From an uncultured Dorea sp. (lineage in GTDB: Bacteria; Bacillota; Clostridia; Lachnospirales; Lachnospiraceae): 64,000 bases of DNA. The notes under the pieces are model-generated. The model made no database searches. It was not told the DNA's origin and saw only the letters and a list, made by a program, of their open reading frames with translations. Location: assembly GCA_910586965.1 (NCBI GenBank), contig CAJUMF010000001.1, forward strand, positions 21,571 through 85,570, read 5' to 3'. A program made the translations under genes and the position numbers. How positions within the stretch are numbered: the first letter of the stretch is position 1; each line of letters begins with the position of its first letter. This document shows, piece after piece, positions 26,147 through 34,406 of the stretch.

Positions 26147-26293
26147 ATAGAAGTGAGAACTTCTTTTGAGGCGTTTGTCAGAAGTGCCTGGCTTAATAAA
26201 AACTGAAGAAATTGTGAGGGGTTCGTCAGATGCACCTGTCTAAAAAAAGCTGAAGATATTGTTGATTAAGGGAACGGTATAGTTCCCTTTTTT
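26147..26293 (+). ncRNA. Type III antitoxin RNA with tandem repeats (CptI/ToxI-like)
   Basis: Two imperfect tandem repeats occupy 26166-26213 and 26214-26260; by hand about 37 of 48 aligned positions agree. Each has a GAGG..GTT.GTCAGA..G..CCTG core, an A-rich stretch and CTGAAGA.ATT. A short TTGA start of a third copy follows before the terminator. Promoter, repeats, terminator, toxin gene is the defining order of type III systems, in which the toxin cuts the RNA into pseudoknot units that bind and inhibit it. A two-repeat antitoxin fits the CptIN family first named from Coprococcus. A small hairpin (26149-26164) precedes the repeats. Pseudoknot folding was not computed. Confidence 0.72.
26268..26293 (+). 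terminator. Terminator between antitoxin RNA and toxin gene
   Basis: An 8-bp stem, AAGGGAAC (26268-26275) with GTTCCCTT (26282-26289), loop GGTATA, and six T residues (26288-26293). In type III systems a terminator here sets the antitoxin to toxin transcript ratio by allowing limited read-through into the toxin. Confidence 0.85.
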
Positions 26294-26312
26294 ACGTTAA
26301 TGAGGAGAGCTT

Positions 26313-26786
26313 ATGGAGCCAATGTTATGTTTTGTTAAGGAGTCATATTTTGTGCGACATTCATATTATATCAAAATGCTTGATACGGGAAACACGCGCA
26401 AGCAGTCAAGGAGAAGCCACTTGTGCGTGATGGTCAGGCAGAATGAGAATAATTTTTATATTCCGTTGAGAAATAATCAGGGAGCAGAAATTAGAAAGTT
26501 TGGCAGAATCGGTCATGCGGTGCCGTCTGATAAAAGAGGAAATGCCGGATTGGATTACCGGTATGCGCTGATCATCAATGACAGTTCTTACATAGAGCCG
26601 CAGATTGAGAAGAAAATCCCCAGGTCGCAATATCAAAAGATTAAAATGGATTATGAGATAATACAGGCTGAATTTGCGGTTTATCTGAATGGCTTTATCA
26701 AAGCGGCAAAAAAGAAACGTAATGAAAAAGAACCATTATATAAAGAGTCCAGTCTGATAAATTATTTGAGTGAATTAGGATTGTGA
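26313..26786 (+). CDS. Type III toxin, ToxN/CptN-like endoribonuclease
   Basis: A 157-residue basic protein that follows the ToxN/AbiQ/CptN pattern: an N-terminal YFVRHSYYIKMLD segment, a strand pair HLCVMVRQNENNFYIPLRN matching the ToxN core in which a host-like ligand loop precedes 'APL', a central DYRYALIINDSSYIE, and a C-terminal helix IPRSQYQKIKMDYEIIQAEF. ToxN proteins are endoribonucleases that act in abortive infection or plasmid maintenance and are restrained by an RNA pseudoknot antitoxin, encoded here directly upstream. GAGGAG lies five bases ahead of the start. It is inserted between two genes that are usually adjacent, a sign of horizontal gain. Assignment rests on pattern and gene order, not a database search. 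Confidence 0.75.
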   Translation: MEPMLCFVKESYFVRHSYYIKMLDTGNTRKQSRRSHLCVMVRQNENNFYIPLRNNQGAEIRKFGRIGHAVPSDKRGNAGLDYRYALIINDSSYIEPQIEKKIPRSQYQKIKMDYEIIQAEFAVYLNGFIKAAKKKRNEKEPLYKESSLINYLSELGL

Positions 26787-26807
26787 CAGAATAGTCCGGG
26801 AGGTATT

Positions 26808-27569
26808 ATGAAAGCAAGAATTAAATTCCGAAAATACGGATGTCTTTGTTTTATCGGACATCTGGACGTGATGCGCTATTTCCAGAAGGTGATGCGGCGG
26901 GCGCAGATTCCCATCGCATTTACGGGCGGGTACAGCCCGCACATGATCATGTCTTTTGCCCAGCCGCTGGGGGTGGGCGTTACCAGCGACGGAGAGTATC
27001 TCGACATTGAGCTGACAGAGCCGATTCCGTCCGGGCGCGCCGTCAGGCAGATGAATGAGGTGATGGCGGAGGGAATCGAGATTGTAAGCTTTTCGGAGAT
27101 ACCGGAAGAAAAAAAGTATAGCGGCATGACGATAACGGCTGCCGCCGAGTATGAGATTACGCTGCTTGAGTCCGGGAAATGCGCGGACAGGAAAAAAAGG
27201 ATTCCTGAGAGCCTGGGGAAATCAGCAGAAGAATTCCTTGCACAGGATGAGATTACGGTGATGAAAAAGACAAAGCGCAGTGAAAAAGAAGTGGATATCA
27301 AGCCGATGATCTATGAGATGGAGGTTACGGATGAGGCAGTGCGGCTGTTTCTGGCAACAGGCAGCGAGAATAACCTGAAACCGGATCTTGTCATGGAGGA
27401 GTTCCTTAAGTTCGCGGGGGAGGAGCCGGAACATACGCCTTTCCATGTCCATCGGCTGGATGTGTATGCAAAGAAGGAAGGCGCGGCGGATTCCGGGGGT
27501 GCCCATGTGAAGGACGCCGGGCTTGTGACGCTGGAAAGCCTTGGGAGAGAAATCACGGAAGAAAGATAA
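26808..27569 (+). CDS. TIGR03936 family protein (DUF2344, radical-SAM partner)
   Basis: A 253-residue protein of DUF2344/TIGR03936, the usual companion of the TIGR03960 radical SAM protein. Typical N-terminal sequence is seen: RIKFRKYGCLCFIGHLDVMR, then FQKVMRRAQIPIAFTGGYSP and SFAQPLGVGVTSDGEYLDIEL. In many bacteria the two proteins are fused or adjacent, so they probably act together. GGGAGG precedes the start. The toxin-antitoxin locus now separates it from its partner by about 700 bases. Confidence 0.9.
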   Translation: MKARIKFRKYGCLCFIGHLDVMRYFQKVMRRAQIPIAFTGGYSPHMIMSFAQPLGVGVTSDGEYLDIELTEPIPSGRAVRQMNEVMAEGIEIVSFSEIPEEKKYSGMTITAAAEYEITLLESGKCADRKKRIPESLGKSAEEFLAQDEITVMKKTKRSEKEVDIKPMIYEMEVTDEAVRLFLATGSENNLKPDLVMEEFLKFAGEEPEHTPFHVHRLDVYAKKEGAADSGGAHVKDAGLVTLESLGREITEER

Positions 27570-27585
27570 AACGGGGGAAAGCGCT

Positions 27586-28065
27586 ATGGGTAAGAAAGAG
27601 GTTAAGACAAACGCTATGCGGATGCTGGACGGGCAGAAGATTGCCTACGAATACGAGACTTATGAGTGCGACGAGTTTGCGGACGGAATCCAGGTGGCGG
27701 ATATGCTGGGGCTTGAGCACCGCCTGGTGTACAAGACGCTTGTGACGGTGGGAAAAAGCGGCAGTTACTATGTGTTTGTAATCCCCATCGAGGAAGAGAT
27801 AGATTTTAAGAAAGCTGCCCGGGCAGTAGGGGAGAAGTCGCTGTCCATGCTGCCTTTAAAGGAGCTTACGAAGGTGACAGGCTATGTGAGAGGGGGCTGT
27901 ACGTCCGTCGGGATGAAAAAAGCCTATCCGACGGTCATCGACAGCTCGGCAAAGGAGCTGCCTTATCTGTATGTCAGCGGCGGGAGGCTCGGGATGCAGC
28001 TAAGGTTGTCGCCGGAGGATTTAAGGAAAGCGGCGGGCGCGGAATACGCGGATGTGACGGTGTGA
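27586..28065 (+). CDS. ybaK: YbaK/ProX-type aminoacyl-tRNA deacylase
   Basis: A 159-residue editing hydrolase of the YbaK family, which removes mischarged cysteine from tRNA-Pro. Typical elements: KTNAMRMLDGQKIAYE at the start, LGLEHRLVYKTLV, the catalytic-lysine region around VGEKSLSMLP, and YVRGGCTSVGMKKAYPTVID. ATG 27586 has a GGGGGAA site; the frame from 27541 overlaps the preceding gene. The last 12 codons form the first unit of a 37-bp tandem repeat that continues beyond the stop. Confidence 0.9.
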   Translation: MGKKEVKTNAMRMLDGQKIAYEYETYECDEFADGIQVADMLGLEHRLVYKTLVTVGKSGSYYVFVIPIEEEIDFKKAARAVGEKSLSMLPLKELTKVTGYVRGGCTSVGMKKAYPTVIDSSAKELPYLYVSGGRLGMQLRLSPEDLRKAAGAEYADVTV

Positions 28066-28140
28066 GGCGGCAGACGCGGAATATGCGGATGTGATGATGT
28101 AAGGCGGCAGGCGTGGAATATGCGGATGTGATGATGCAGG
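28030..28140 (+). repeat. Three tandem copies of a 37-bp unit at the ybaK 3' end
   Basis: Units at 28030-28066, 28067-28103 and 28104-28140 share GCGGC..GCG.GGAATA.GCGGATGTGA. Units 2 and 3 differ at only a few positions; unit 1, which encodes the end of YbaK and its stop, is more diverged. The period is not a multiple of three, so the extra units are untranslated. No spacers separate them, which rules out CRISPR. Confidence 0.9.
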
Positions 28141-28286
28141 GCAGAAGGTCTGGGAGGAAAAGGCATATAAAAAATGTATGAGGTGGGAAAGATATGGACA
28201 ACGGAACAAATTTCCGGGAAACGGAGAATAAGATACAGAGTCGAGAAATGCAGAACAATGACAATGATATAAAGGAAGAAATGCAT

Positions 28287-28901
28287 ATGGATGATATCCG
28301 GAAACTGATTGAACAGGCGGAGGCGATCGTGTTTGACATCGGGAATGTTCTGGTTGCATTTGCATGGGAAGATTATCTGGGTTCTCTTGGCTTTGATAAG
28401 GAGACTTATGAGCATGTCGCTGATGCTATGTTCCGGAATGAGGACTGGGATGTGGGAGATTCGGGACTGGCAACTACGCAGGAGTGGCTTGCTCTGTTTA
28501 TCGAGAATGATCCGGCTTATGAGGAACAGATACGATATACTTTTGAAAATTTTGGCAAGTCGATTGTGCCTTATGGATACACCCGGTCATGGACAATGGG
28601 ATTGAAACAGCGGGGGAAGAAACTGTACTTTCTGTCAAATTATTCCGAAGAAATGTTCCGCCAATCCAAGGAACAGCTCGACTTCCTCGGATTTTTTGAC
28701 GGCGGGGTATTTTCATGGGAAGAAAAATGTATGAAACCGGATGATGCGATTTACCGGGTTCTTTTGAAACGATACCGTCTGACGCCTGGGAAATGTGTGT
28801 TTTTTGATGACCGGATAGAAAATGTAGAGGGCGCGCGGAAAGCAGGGATGAAGGCAGTATTATTTCGGGCGGATATTCCGTTGCAGTTATTAAATAGTTA
28901 A
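28287..28901 (+). CDS. HAD-family phosphatase (YihX-like)
   Basis: From ATG 28287 a 204-residue HAD phosphatase of the YihX/subfamily IA type. Motif I is VFDIGNVLVAF (Asp nucleophile near residue 17), motif II lies in LYFLSNYSEE, the motif III lysine in EEKCMKPDDAIY, and motif IV is CVFFDDRIENVEGA. YihX acts on alpha-glucose-1-phosphate; the substrate here is unknown. The frame is open from 28194, which would add 31 hydrophilic residues not expected for the family; AAGGAAG before 28281/28287 favours the shorter form, but 28194 cannot be excluded. Confidence 0.8.
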   Translation: MDDIRKLIEQAEAIVFDIGNVLVAFAWEDYLGSLGFDKETYEHVADAMFRNEDWDVGDSGLATTQEWLALFIENDPAYEEQIRYTFENFGKSIVPYGYTRSWTMGLKQRGKKLYFLSNYSEEMFRQSKEQLDFLGFFDGGVFSWEEKCMKPDDAIYRVLLKRYRLTPGKCVFFDDRIENVEGARKAGMKAVLFRADIPLQLLNS

Positions 28902-28929
28902 GAAGATACAGAAGGATGGGAGAACCGTT

Positions 28930-31482
28930 ATGGATAAAGTCAAAAGAAAATATGTGTATGCCTTGGCATTTATCATTCCGTGTATTATATTTACATTGAT
29001 CTGGAATAAATTAGGGATTTATCCCTTTGGAGAGAAGAGCAATATGCGTGCAGATCTGGGAATACAGTATGTGGATTTATATGCCTATCTCCAAAATGTC
29101 TTTTGCGGAGAAGCCAGCCTAAGTTATTCGTTTACAAAGGCATTAGGAGGAAGCAGTATTGCGCTGTTTGCGTACTATCTGGCGTCAACGGTCAACCTAT
29201 TGCTTGCATTGTTTAGTCAGGAGAATATGCAGATGTTTATTTATATAGCATCTGTTATAAAAATTGGGCTGTGTGGGTTGTTTCAGGCAGTGTATTTAAA
29301 GAAGAGATTTGTGAAACTTAAGGATTTTGAAGTGCTCGTGCTTTCTTTGTGCTTTGCTGTATCATATTACAATATTAATCAGGTAGAGAATTTAATGTGG
29401 ATGGATGGAGTATATATGCTGCCATTGATTTTATGCGGTGTCTGGTCCTTTTTGGAAGATGAGAAAAAAGGCAGCATCCATTTGGCAGCAGCGGTAGCAG
29501 CATCTATAGTGTTTAACTGGTATACAGCGTATATGAATTGTCTGTTTGCAGGTTTGTATTTTTTATTTGAGTTATTGAAAAAGAATGGTTTTGATTCCAG
29601 ATTTATCTTGAAGAAGACGTTTCGGTTTGGCTGCTTTATGCTGCTGGGAATCTTGTTAAGCAGTGCTTTGTTTTTGCCGAACTTATATGGTTTGGTGCAA
29701 GGCAAAGGGAGTGTTGAAGAGAATATCTGGAATTTTACAGTGAATGGAAATTTGAACCACATCATGCGCGGCTTTGTGTTAGGGAATGATCCGGGAAGTA
29801 ATATGCTCAGCTTATTTTGCGGCAGCAGTATCTTGGTGCTGGCAGTGATGGGAATCATTTTCTTATATAAAAATAGAAATAAGGAATTCATTTTATCGGC
29901 TGTATTTTTAACGTTGATGCTTCTCTCGTTGTTGTTAAAACCATTGGAAAATGTATGGAATGGTTTTCGGTATGCGACGAGTTATATGTACAGATTCTCT
30001 TATTTGCAGACTTGGTTATTGGTTTATTTTGCAGCAGTCGGACTAGTGAATTATGTGCGTCGCCAATATACGATTTTTAAAGTTTCCGCCGGTTGTATCC
30101 TGGCTTGGGTTATGTTAGATTATATCGTGCCGTTCGATGGATACTTTTTGTACCTTACATATTTTTTCGTAGTCCTTTTGACTCTGGGATGGTTTGTCTA
30201 TAAAACGTATGCGGCTAATATTGCAAGTGTGGGTTGCTTGATCATCTGGGGAATTACAGTAATAGAATTGTGTGTTAACGGCAATGCGGTGTGCAGTAAA
30301 TATACGTGGGATTCCCAGCATTATATGAACTATGTATCGCAGCAAAAACAGTTGATTGATACAGTGAAATCAATGGATCAGCAAAATTTTTACCGGATTG
30401 AACAGACAGTAAACCGGGAATTTTTGCAAAATAAAAATACGGCTTATTTTTTAGAGAGTATGGCTTATAATTATCATGGCTTTTCTCATTATACTTCAAC
30501 ATTCAATGAAGATGTGAGAAAACTTGGTTCTTCTATGGGATACGGGGAAAATGGAACGGTCAGTATGTACGACGAACCGATTCTTACCTCGGACAGTTTG
30601 TTAGGTATAAAGTATGTTCTGGCAGATGCACAGTATCCCCAGTTAAACAGAAAATCCGATCAAGTATTTAATGGAAAGCAAATATATGAAAATCCCTATG
30701 CGTTGCCGGTCGGATTCGGAGCTTCTGATTCCTGTATGGAGGAAATCAATCAGGGAAACCATTTTGAATTTCAGAATGAGCTTTATTCGAAACTAGCTGG
30801 AAGAGATGTTCAATTATACCGGCCGGTGCAATGTAATCTGATTTCTCATGGAGAAAACGAGATCACTTTTGGGATGGATTTGGCAGAGAATTGTGTTTTG
30901 TATGGCTATGCCGATTGTGACATAGGGAATTTGGAGGTATTTATCGATGACCAGTACAGATGCCGCTATCAGGGATGGCTTAGTTACCGTGTGTTTAATA
31001 TAAGTGAAACGGCGGGTACTCATTATGTGAGATTTGAAAATTTTCAGGGCAGTGAAGAACAGATTCGGCCGCAGTTTTACCAGTTAGATCTAATGCTGTT
31101 CCAGGAAGTGGTTGAGGAGTTGAGGAGCAACGGGCTTGAATTGGAAACGTTCGAGGATGGATTGGTAAAGGGCAAATATCATGCCGAAGAAGATGGCTGG
31201 GTGTTATTGACAATTCCGTCTGAAAAGGGCTGGGAAGGAAAAGTGAATGGGGAATCCGTCAGCCTGCAAAGTGGAGCAAATGCGCTTATGATGGTTCCGG
31301 TTAAAAGCGGGGAAAATCGTATTGTCCTTAAGTACCATGTGCCATTTTTAAAAATAGGGATTATCATTTCAATTTTTGCGGGGATTGCATTGGTTATTAT
31401 TTACTGTGGTAAGGAAAGGCTGCAGTTTCTATTAAAAAAAGTACGTAAGGGAGAGAAAGAGACAGGAGGTATCGGTGTATGA
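28930..31482 (+). CDS. YfhO-family multi-pass membrane glycosyltransferase
   Basis: An 850-residue YfhO-type protein: about a dozen transmembrane helices in the first 460 residues (opening ALAFIIPCIIFTLIWNKLGIYPFG), a large extracellular domain, and a final helix near 815-835 after the domain end GWEGKVNGESVSLQSGANAL. In Bacillus and Listeria, YfhO-type proteins transfer a sugar from undecaprenyl phosphate onto lipoteichoic acid, the lipid-linked sugar being made by a CsbB-type enzyme. The next gene is exactly such an enzyme and overlaps by four bases, supporting the same job here. The acceptor is inferred. Confidence 0.88.
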   Translation: MDKVKRKYVYALAFIIPCIIFTLIWNKLGIYPFGEKSNMRADLGIQYVDLYAYLQNVFCGEASLSYSFTKALGGSSIALFAYYLASTVNLLLALFSQENMQMFIYIASVIKIGLCGLFQAVYLKKRFVKLKDFEVLVLSLCFAVSYYNINQVENLMWMDGVYMLPLILCGVWSFLEDEKKGSIHLAAAVAASIVFNWYTAYMNCLFAGLYFLFELLKKNGFDSRFILKKTFRFGCFMLLGILLSSALFLPNLYGLVQGKGSVEENIWNFTVNGNLNHIMRGFVLGNDPGSNMLSLFCGSSILVLAVMGIIFLYKNRNKEFILSAVFLTLMLLSLLLKPLENVWNGFRYATSYMYRFSYLQTWLLVYFAAVGLVNYVRRQYTIFKVSAGCILAWVMLDYIVPFDGYFLYLTYFFVVLLTLGWFVYKTYAANIASVGCLIIWGITVIELCVNGNAVCSKYTWDSQHYMNYVSQQKQLIDTVKSMDQQNFYRIEQTVNREFLQNKNTAYFLESMAYNYHGFSHYTSTFNEDVRKLGSSMGYGENGTVSMYDEPILTSDSLLGIKYVLADAQYPQLNRKSDQVFNGKQIYENPYALPVGFGASDSCMEEINQGNHFEFQNELYSKLAGRDVQLYRPVQCNLISHGENEITFGMDLAENCVLYGYADCDIGNLEVFIDDQYRCRYQGWLSYRVFNISETAGTHYVRFENFQGSEEQIRPQFYQLDLMLFQEVVEELRSNGLELETFEDGLVKGKYHAEEDGWVLLTIPSEKGWEGKVNGESVSLQSGANALMMVPVKSGENRIVLKYHVPFLKIGIIISIFAGIALVIIYCGKERLQFLLKKVRKGEKETGGIGV

Positions 31483-32411
31483 AGCGCTTATCGGTAATCG
31501 TACCTGTATATAATGAAGAAAAGATGGTGCCGAGAACATCGGCTGTCATCTCTAAAATCTTGGAAAAAGCCAAGATTGATTATGAGATTCTTTTTGTCAA
31601 TGACGGATCAAAAGATATGAGCTGGCCTGCTATTGCAAAAGAATGCGAAAATAATCCGAAAGTAAGGGGAATCTGTTTCTCCAGAAATTTTGGAAAAGAA
31701 GCTGCAATGTTTGCCGGGCTTGAATGTGTCAGGGGAGAGTGTGCAGTGATCATAGATTGTGACTTACAGCATCCGCCGGAGAAGATTGTAGAGATGTACC
31801 GATTGTGGGAAGCAGGATATGAGGTTGTAGAAGGAGTGAAAAGTGATAGGGGGAAAGAAAGCCTCTTTCATCGTATTCTTGCAAAGTTGTTTTACAAGAT
31901 TATCAGCAGGATTACTAAGATTGACATGGAGAACGCGTCGGATTTTAAATTGATGGATAGGAAAGTGATAGATGTATTGAACGCGATGCCAGAAAGGAAT
32001 GTGTTTTTCAGGGCGCTGTCTTCCTGGGTCGGGTTCAAATCTACGCAAGTATCTTTCAAAGTCCATGAGCGTGAAGAGGGCGTTTCTAAATGGTCGGCGT
32101 GGGCACTTATCAAGTATGCTTTTTCGAATATTGTATCATTTACGGCGGCTCCGATGCAGATTGTAACAGTAATGGGAACAGGATTTTTTTTCATGGCTGT
32201 TATCCTAGGAATCCAGTCACTTGTATATAAGTTTATGGGGAGGGCATTGGAAGGGTTCACAACAGTAATTATGATTGAATTACTGCTTGGAAGTATTATG
32301 ATGATCAGTATGGGGATTATTGGGTTCTATATATCTAAGATGTATGAAGAGCTGAAGGGAAGGCCAAGATATATTATTGTACAGAAGCTGAATGAGCAAT
32401 GTGAGGAGTAG
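31479..32411 (+). CDS. GT2 polyprenyl-phosphate glycosyltransferase (CsbB/GtrB-like)
   Basis: A 310-residue inverting GT2 enzyme of the DPM1/GtrB/CsbB type. The N-terminal GT-A domain shows LSVIVPVYNEEKMV, ILFVNDGSKDMSW and IIDCDLQHPPE (the DxD-like metal site), then FKLMDRKVIDVLN. Two C-terminal transmembrane helices (about 225-250 and 260-285) anchor it. It would move a sugar from a nucleotide donor to undecaprenyl phosphate for use by the YfhO-like protein encoded just before it. Start overlaps the upstream stop (ATGA) with an AGGAGGT ribosome site inside the yfhO-like gene. Confidence 0.93.
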   Translation: MKRLSVIVPVYNEEKMVPRTSAVISKILEKAKIDYEILFVNDGSKDMSWPAIAKECENNPKVRGICFSRNFGKEAAMFAGLECVRGECAVIIDCDLQHPPEKIVEMYRLWEAGYEVVEGVKSDRGKESLFHRILAKLFYKIISRITKIDMENASDFKLMDRKVIDVLNAMPERNVFFRALSSWVGFKSTQVSFKVHEREEGVSKWSAWALIKYAFSNIVSFTAAPMQIVTVMGTGFFFMAVILGIQSLVYKFMGRALEGFTTVIMIELLLGSIMMISMGIIGFYISKMYEELKGRPRYIIVQKLNEQCEE

Positions 32412-32459
32412 GGATGATCGGCATTTTGCATATTTGATTTTGGAAAAAACTTGTAATTA

Positions 32460-32489
32460 AAGCAGGGGGTATATGTTCGCCTGTTTTTT
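32460..32489 (+). terminator. Probable terminator after the YfhO/CsbB-type pair
   Basis: A 7-bp stem with one G-T pair (AAGCAGG at 32460-32466 with CCTGTTT at 32480-32486), a 13-base loop and a run of six T residues. The short stem makes it moderate. Confidence 0.55.
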
Positions 32490-32554
32490 ATTATGATAAA
32501 ATATACGGTAGCAAATTTATTTGCATGTACGTTAACAGATATACAAATATTCCA

Positions 32555-32583
32555 TTGCAGTTATTGAAAAAACGTTGTAATAT
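32555..32583 (+). promoter_or_regulatory. Promoter for the aspartate kinase gene
   Basis: TTGCAG (32555-32560) and TAATAT (32578-32583) with a 17-base spacer. The leader would be about 45 bases, too short for a lysine riboswitch. Confidence 0.5.
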
Positions 32584-32634
32584 ATAAAGGATTGAGTTAA
32601 AGACGAGAGAATGTATTGGAGGAATACTTGTACG

Positions 32635-33966
32635 ATGAAGAAGGTAGTTAAGTTTGGCGGCAGTTCGTTAGCCAGTGCAGAGCAGTTTCGGAAGGCGGGC
32701 TCTATCATACGCAATGACAGTACGAGAAGGTTTGTCATCCCGTCTGCGCCGGGAAAGAGGAATCCGGATGATACAAAGGTTACAGACATGCTGTATCAGT
32801 GCTATAAGCAGGCAATCCTGGATGATGATATGGAGCAGGATTTTGAAGAAATCCTTATGAAGGTTGAGCAGAGATATGATGAGATCATCGACGGGCTGAA
32901 TCTGGAACTGTCTTTGGACAACGAGTTCCGGACGATTCGAGAGAATTTTTGTAAAAAGGTTGGCAGAGATTATGCTGCGTCCCGAGGGGAATATTTGAAT
33001 GGTATTATCATGTCAGCTTATCTTGGATATCCTTTTATTGATGCAGCAGAGGTGATACGGTTCAATGAAGAGGGAGAGTTTGATTCGGAGCTGACAAATG
33101 ATATCCTTACAGAGCGTCTTGCAGGTATGGAACATGCAGTGATTCCTGGTTTTTATGGTGCTATGCCGAACGGGAAGATCAAGACGTTTTCCAGAGGCGG
33201 GTCGGATATCACGGGCTCTATTGTAGCGAGAGCAGTGCAGGCTGATACTTATGAAAACTGGACGGATGTGTCAGGATTTTTGATCGCGGATCCGAGGATC
33301 ATCCCTAATTCAAAGTCTATTGATGTCATAACTTACAGAGAGCTTCGGGAGCTGTCTTACATGGGTGCTACGGTTCTTCATGAAGATGCTATATTTCCGG
33401 TGAAAAAGGCGGGGATACCCATTAATATACGCAATACAAACCGCCCGGAAGATAAGGGTACTTTGATTGTGGAGGCCACCTGCCAGAAGCCAAGATTTAT
33501 TATAACCGGCGTGACAGGAAAGAAAGATTTCGCGTCTGTCACAGTGGAGAAGGCAATGATGAACTCGGAAGTGGGATTTTGTAAAAAGGTGTTGGAAGTG
33601 TTTGAAGAGAACGGGGTATCGATTGAACATATGCCTTCCGGGATTGATACGATGACCATTGTCGTTCATCAGGATGAGTTTCAGGAGAAGGAACAGAAGG
33701 TAATCGCAGGTATCCATCGTGCTGTGGAGCCGGATTTTCTTGAGCTGGAATCGGATATTGCACTTGTGGCAGTTGTGGGGCGCGGCATGAAGGCGACCAG
33801 AGGTACGTCCGGGCGTATTTTTTCCGCATTATCCCATGCGAATGTCAATGTCAAGATGATCGATCAGGGTTCCAGTGAGTTGAATATCATTATCGGGGTT
33901 AGAAACCATGATTTTGAGGAAGCGATAAAGGCGATTTATGACATATTTGTGACAACGCAGTTGTAA
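32635..33966 (+). CDS. Aspartate kinase
   Basis: A 443-residue monofunctional aspartokinase, the first enzyme of the lysine, threonine and methionine pathway. The kinase domain starts VVKFGGSSLASAEQF; FSRGGSDITGSIVARAV and NWTDVSGFLIADPRI are substrate and nucleotide motifs. The C-terminal 150 residues hold two ACT domains (GVTGKKDFASVTVEKAMM, VVGRGMKATRGTSGRIF) for amino-acid feedback. ATG 32635 gives the family's usual N-terminus; GGAGG lies 12 bases ahead, slightly far. It has its own promoter; the CBS-domain gene follows after 17 bases. Confidence 0.93.
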   Translation: MKKVVKFGGSSLASAEQFRKAGSIIRNDSTRRFVIPSAPGKRNPDDTKVTDMLYQCYKQAILDDDMEQDFEEILMKVEQRYDEIIDGLNLELSLDNEFRTIRENFCKKVGRDYAASRGEYLNGIIMSAYLGYPFIDAAEVIRFNEEGEFDSELTNDILTERLAGMEHAVIPGFYGAMPNGKIKTFSRGGSDITGSIVARAVQADTYENWTDVSGFLIADPRIIPNSKSIDVITYRELRELSYMGATVLHEDAIFPVKKAGIPINIRNTNRPEDKGTLIVEATCQKPRFIITGVTGKKDFASVTVEKAMMNSEVGFCKKVLEVFEENGVSIEHMPSGIDTMTIVVHQDEFQEKEQKVIAGIHRAVEPDFLELESDIALVAVVGRGMKATRGTSGRIFSALSHANVNVKMIDQGSSELNIIIGVRNHDFEEAIKAIYDIFVTTQL

Positions 33967-33983
33967 AGACCGGGAGGTATCCT

Positions 33984-34406
33984 ATGAATATTTTATTCTT
34001 TTTAAAACCGAAAAGTGAATTGGCTTACATTCATGACCATCACACAGTAAGGCAGGCCATGGAGATTATGGAGCATTATAAATATTCCTGTGTCCCTATT
34101 CTTGACAGAAACGGGAAATATAAGGGTACTATCACGGAAGGGGACCTTCTGTGGGGACTGAAAAAAGAAAATAAGCTGAATATTAAAGCGGCTGAAGATA
34201 TCAGTGTGATGAGCATTGAACGCAGAAATGATTATCAGTGCGTGATGGGGACTTCTAAAATGGAGGATCTGATCGAACGTGCCATGGAACAGAATTTTGT
34301 CCCGGTAGTGGATGACCGGGGACAGTTTATCGGCATTATTACCAGAAGGGATATTATCGGATATTGTTATAAGAATATGAGGGGGCGTGAAGAGCATGTT
34401 CATTGA
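33984..34406 (+). CDS. CBS-domain pair protein
   Basis: A 140-residue protein made of little more than two CBS domains: HHTVRQAMEIMEHYKYSCVPILD...GTITEGDLLWGL and MEDLIERAMEQNFVPVVDDRGQFIGIITRRDIIGY. Such stand-alone pairs bind adenine nucleotides and sense energy state, usually regulating a partner. GGGAGG precedes the start. Placed between aspartate kinase and an amidohydrolase with which it overlaps by eleven bases, it may modulate one of them; that is a guess. Confidence 0.88.
   Translation: MNILFFLKPKSELAYIHDHHTVRQAMEIMEHYKYSCVPILDRNGKYKGTITEGDLLWGLKKENKLNIKAAEDISVMSIERRNDYQCVMGTSKMEDLIERAMEQNFVPVVDDRGQFIGIITRRDIIGYCYKNMRGREEHVH

Noticed and set aside
28030..28140. CRISPR array
   Set aside because: The three repeat units are directly joined with no spacers, overlap a coding end, and no cas gene is nearby.
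32584..32634. Lysine riboswitch ahead of aspartate kinase
   Set aside because: The space between the predicted start and the ATG is about 45 bases, far short of a lysine riboswitch.
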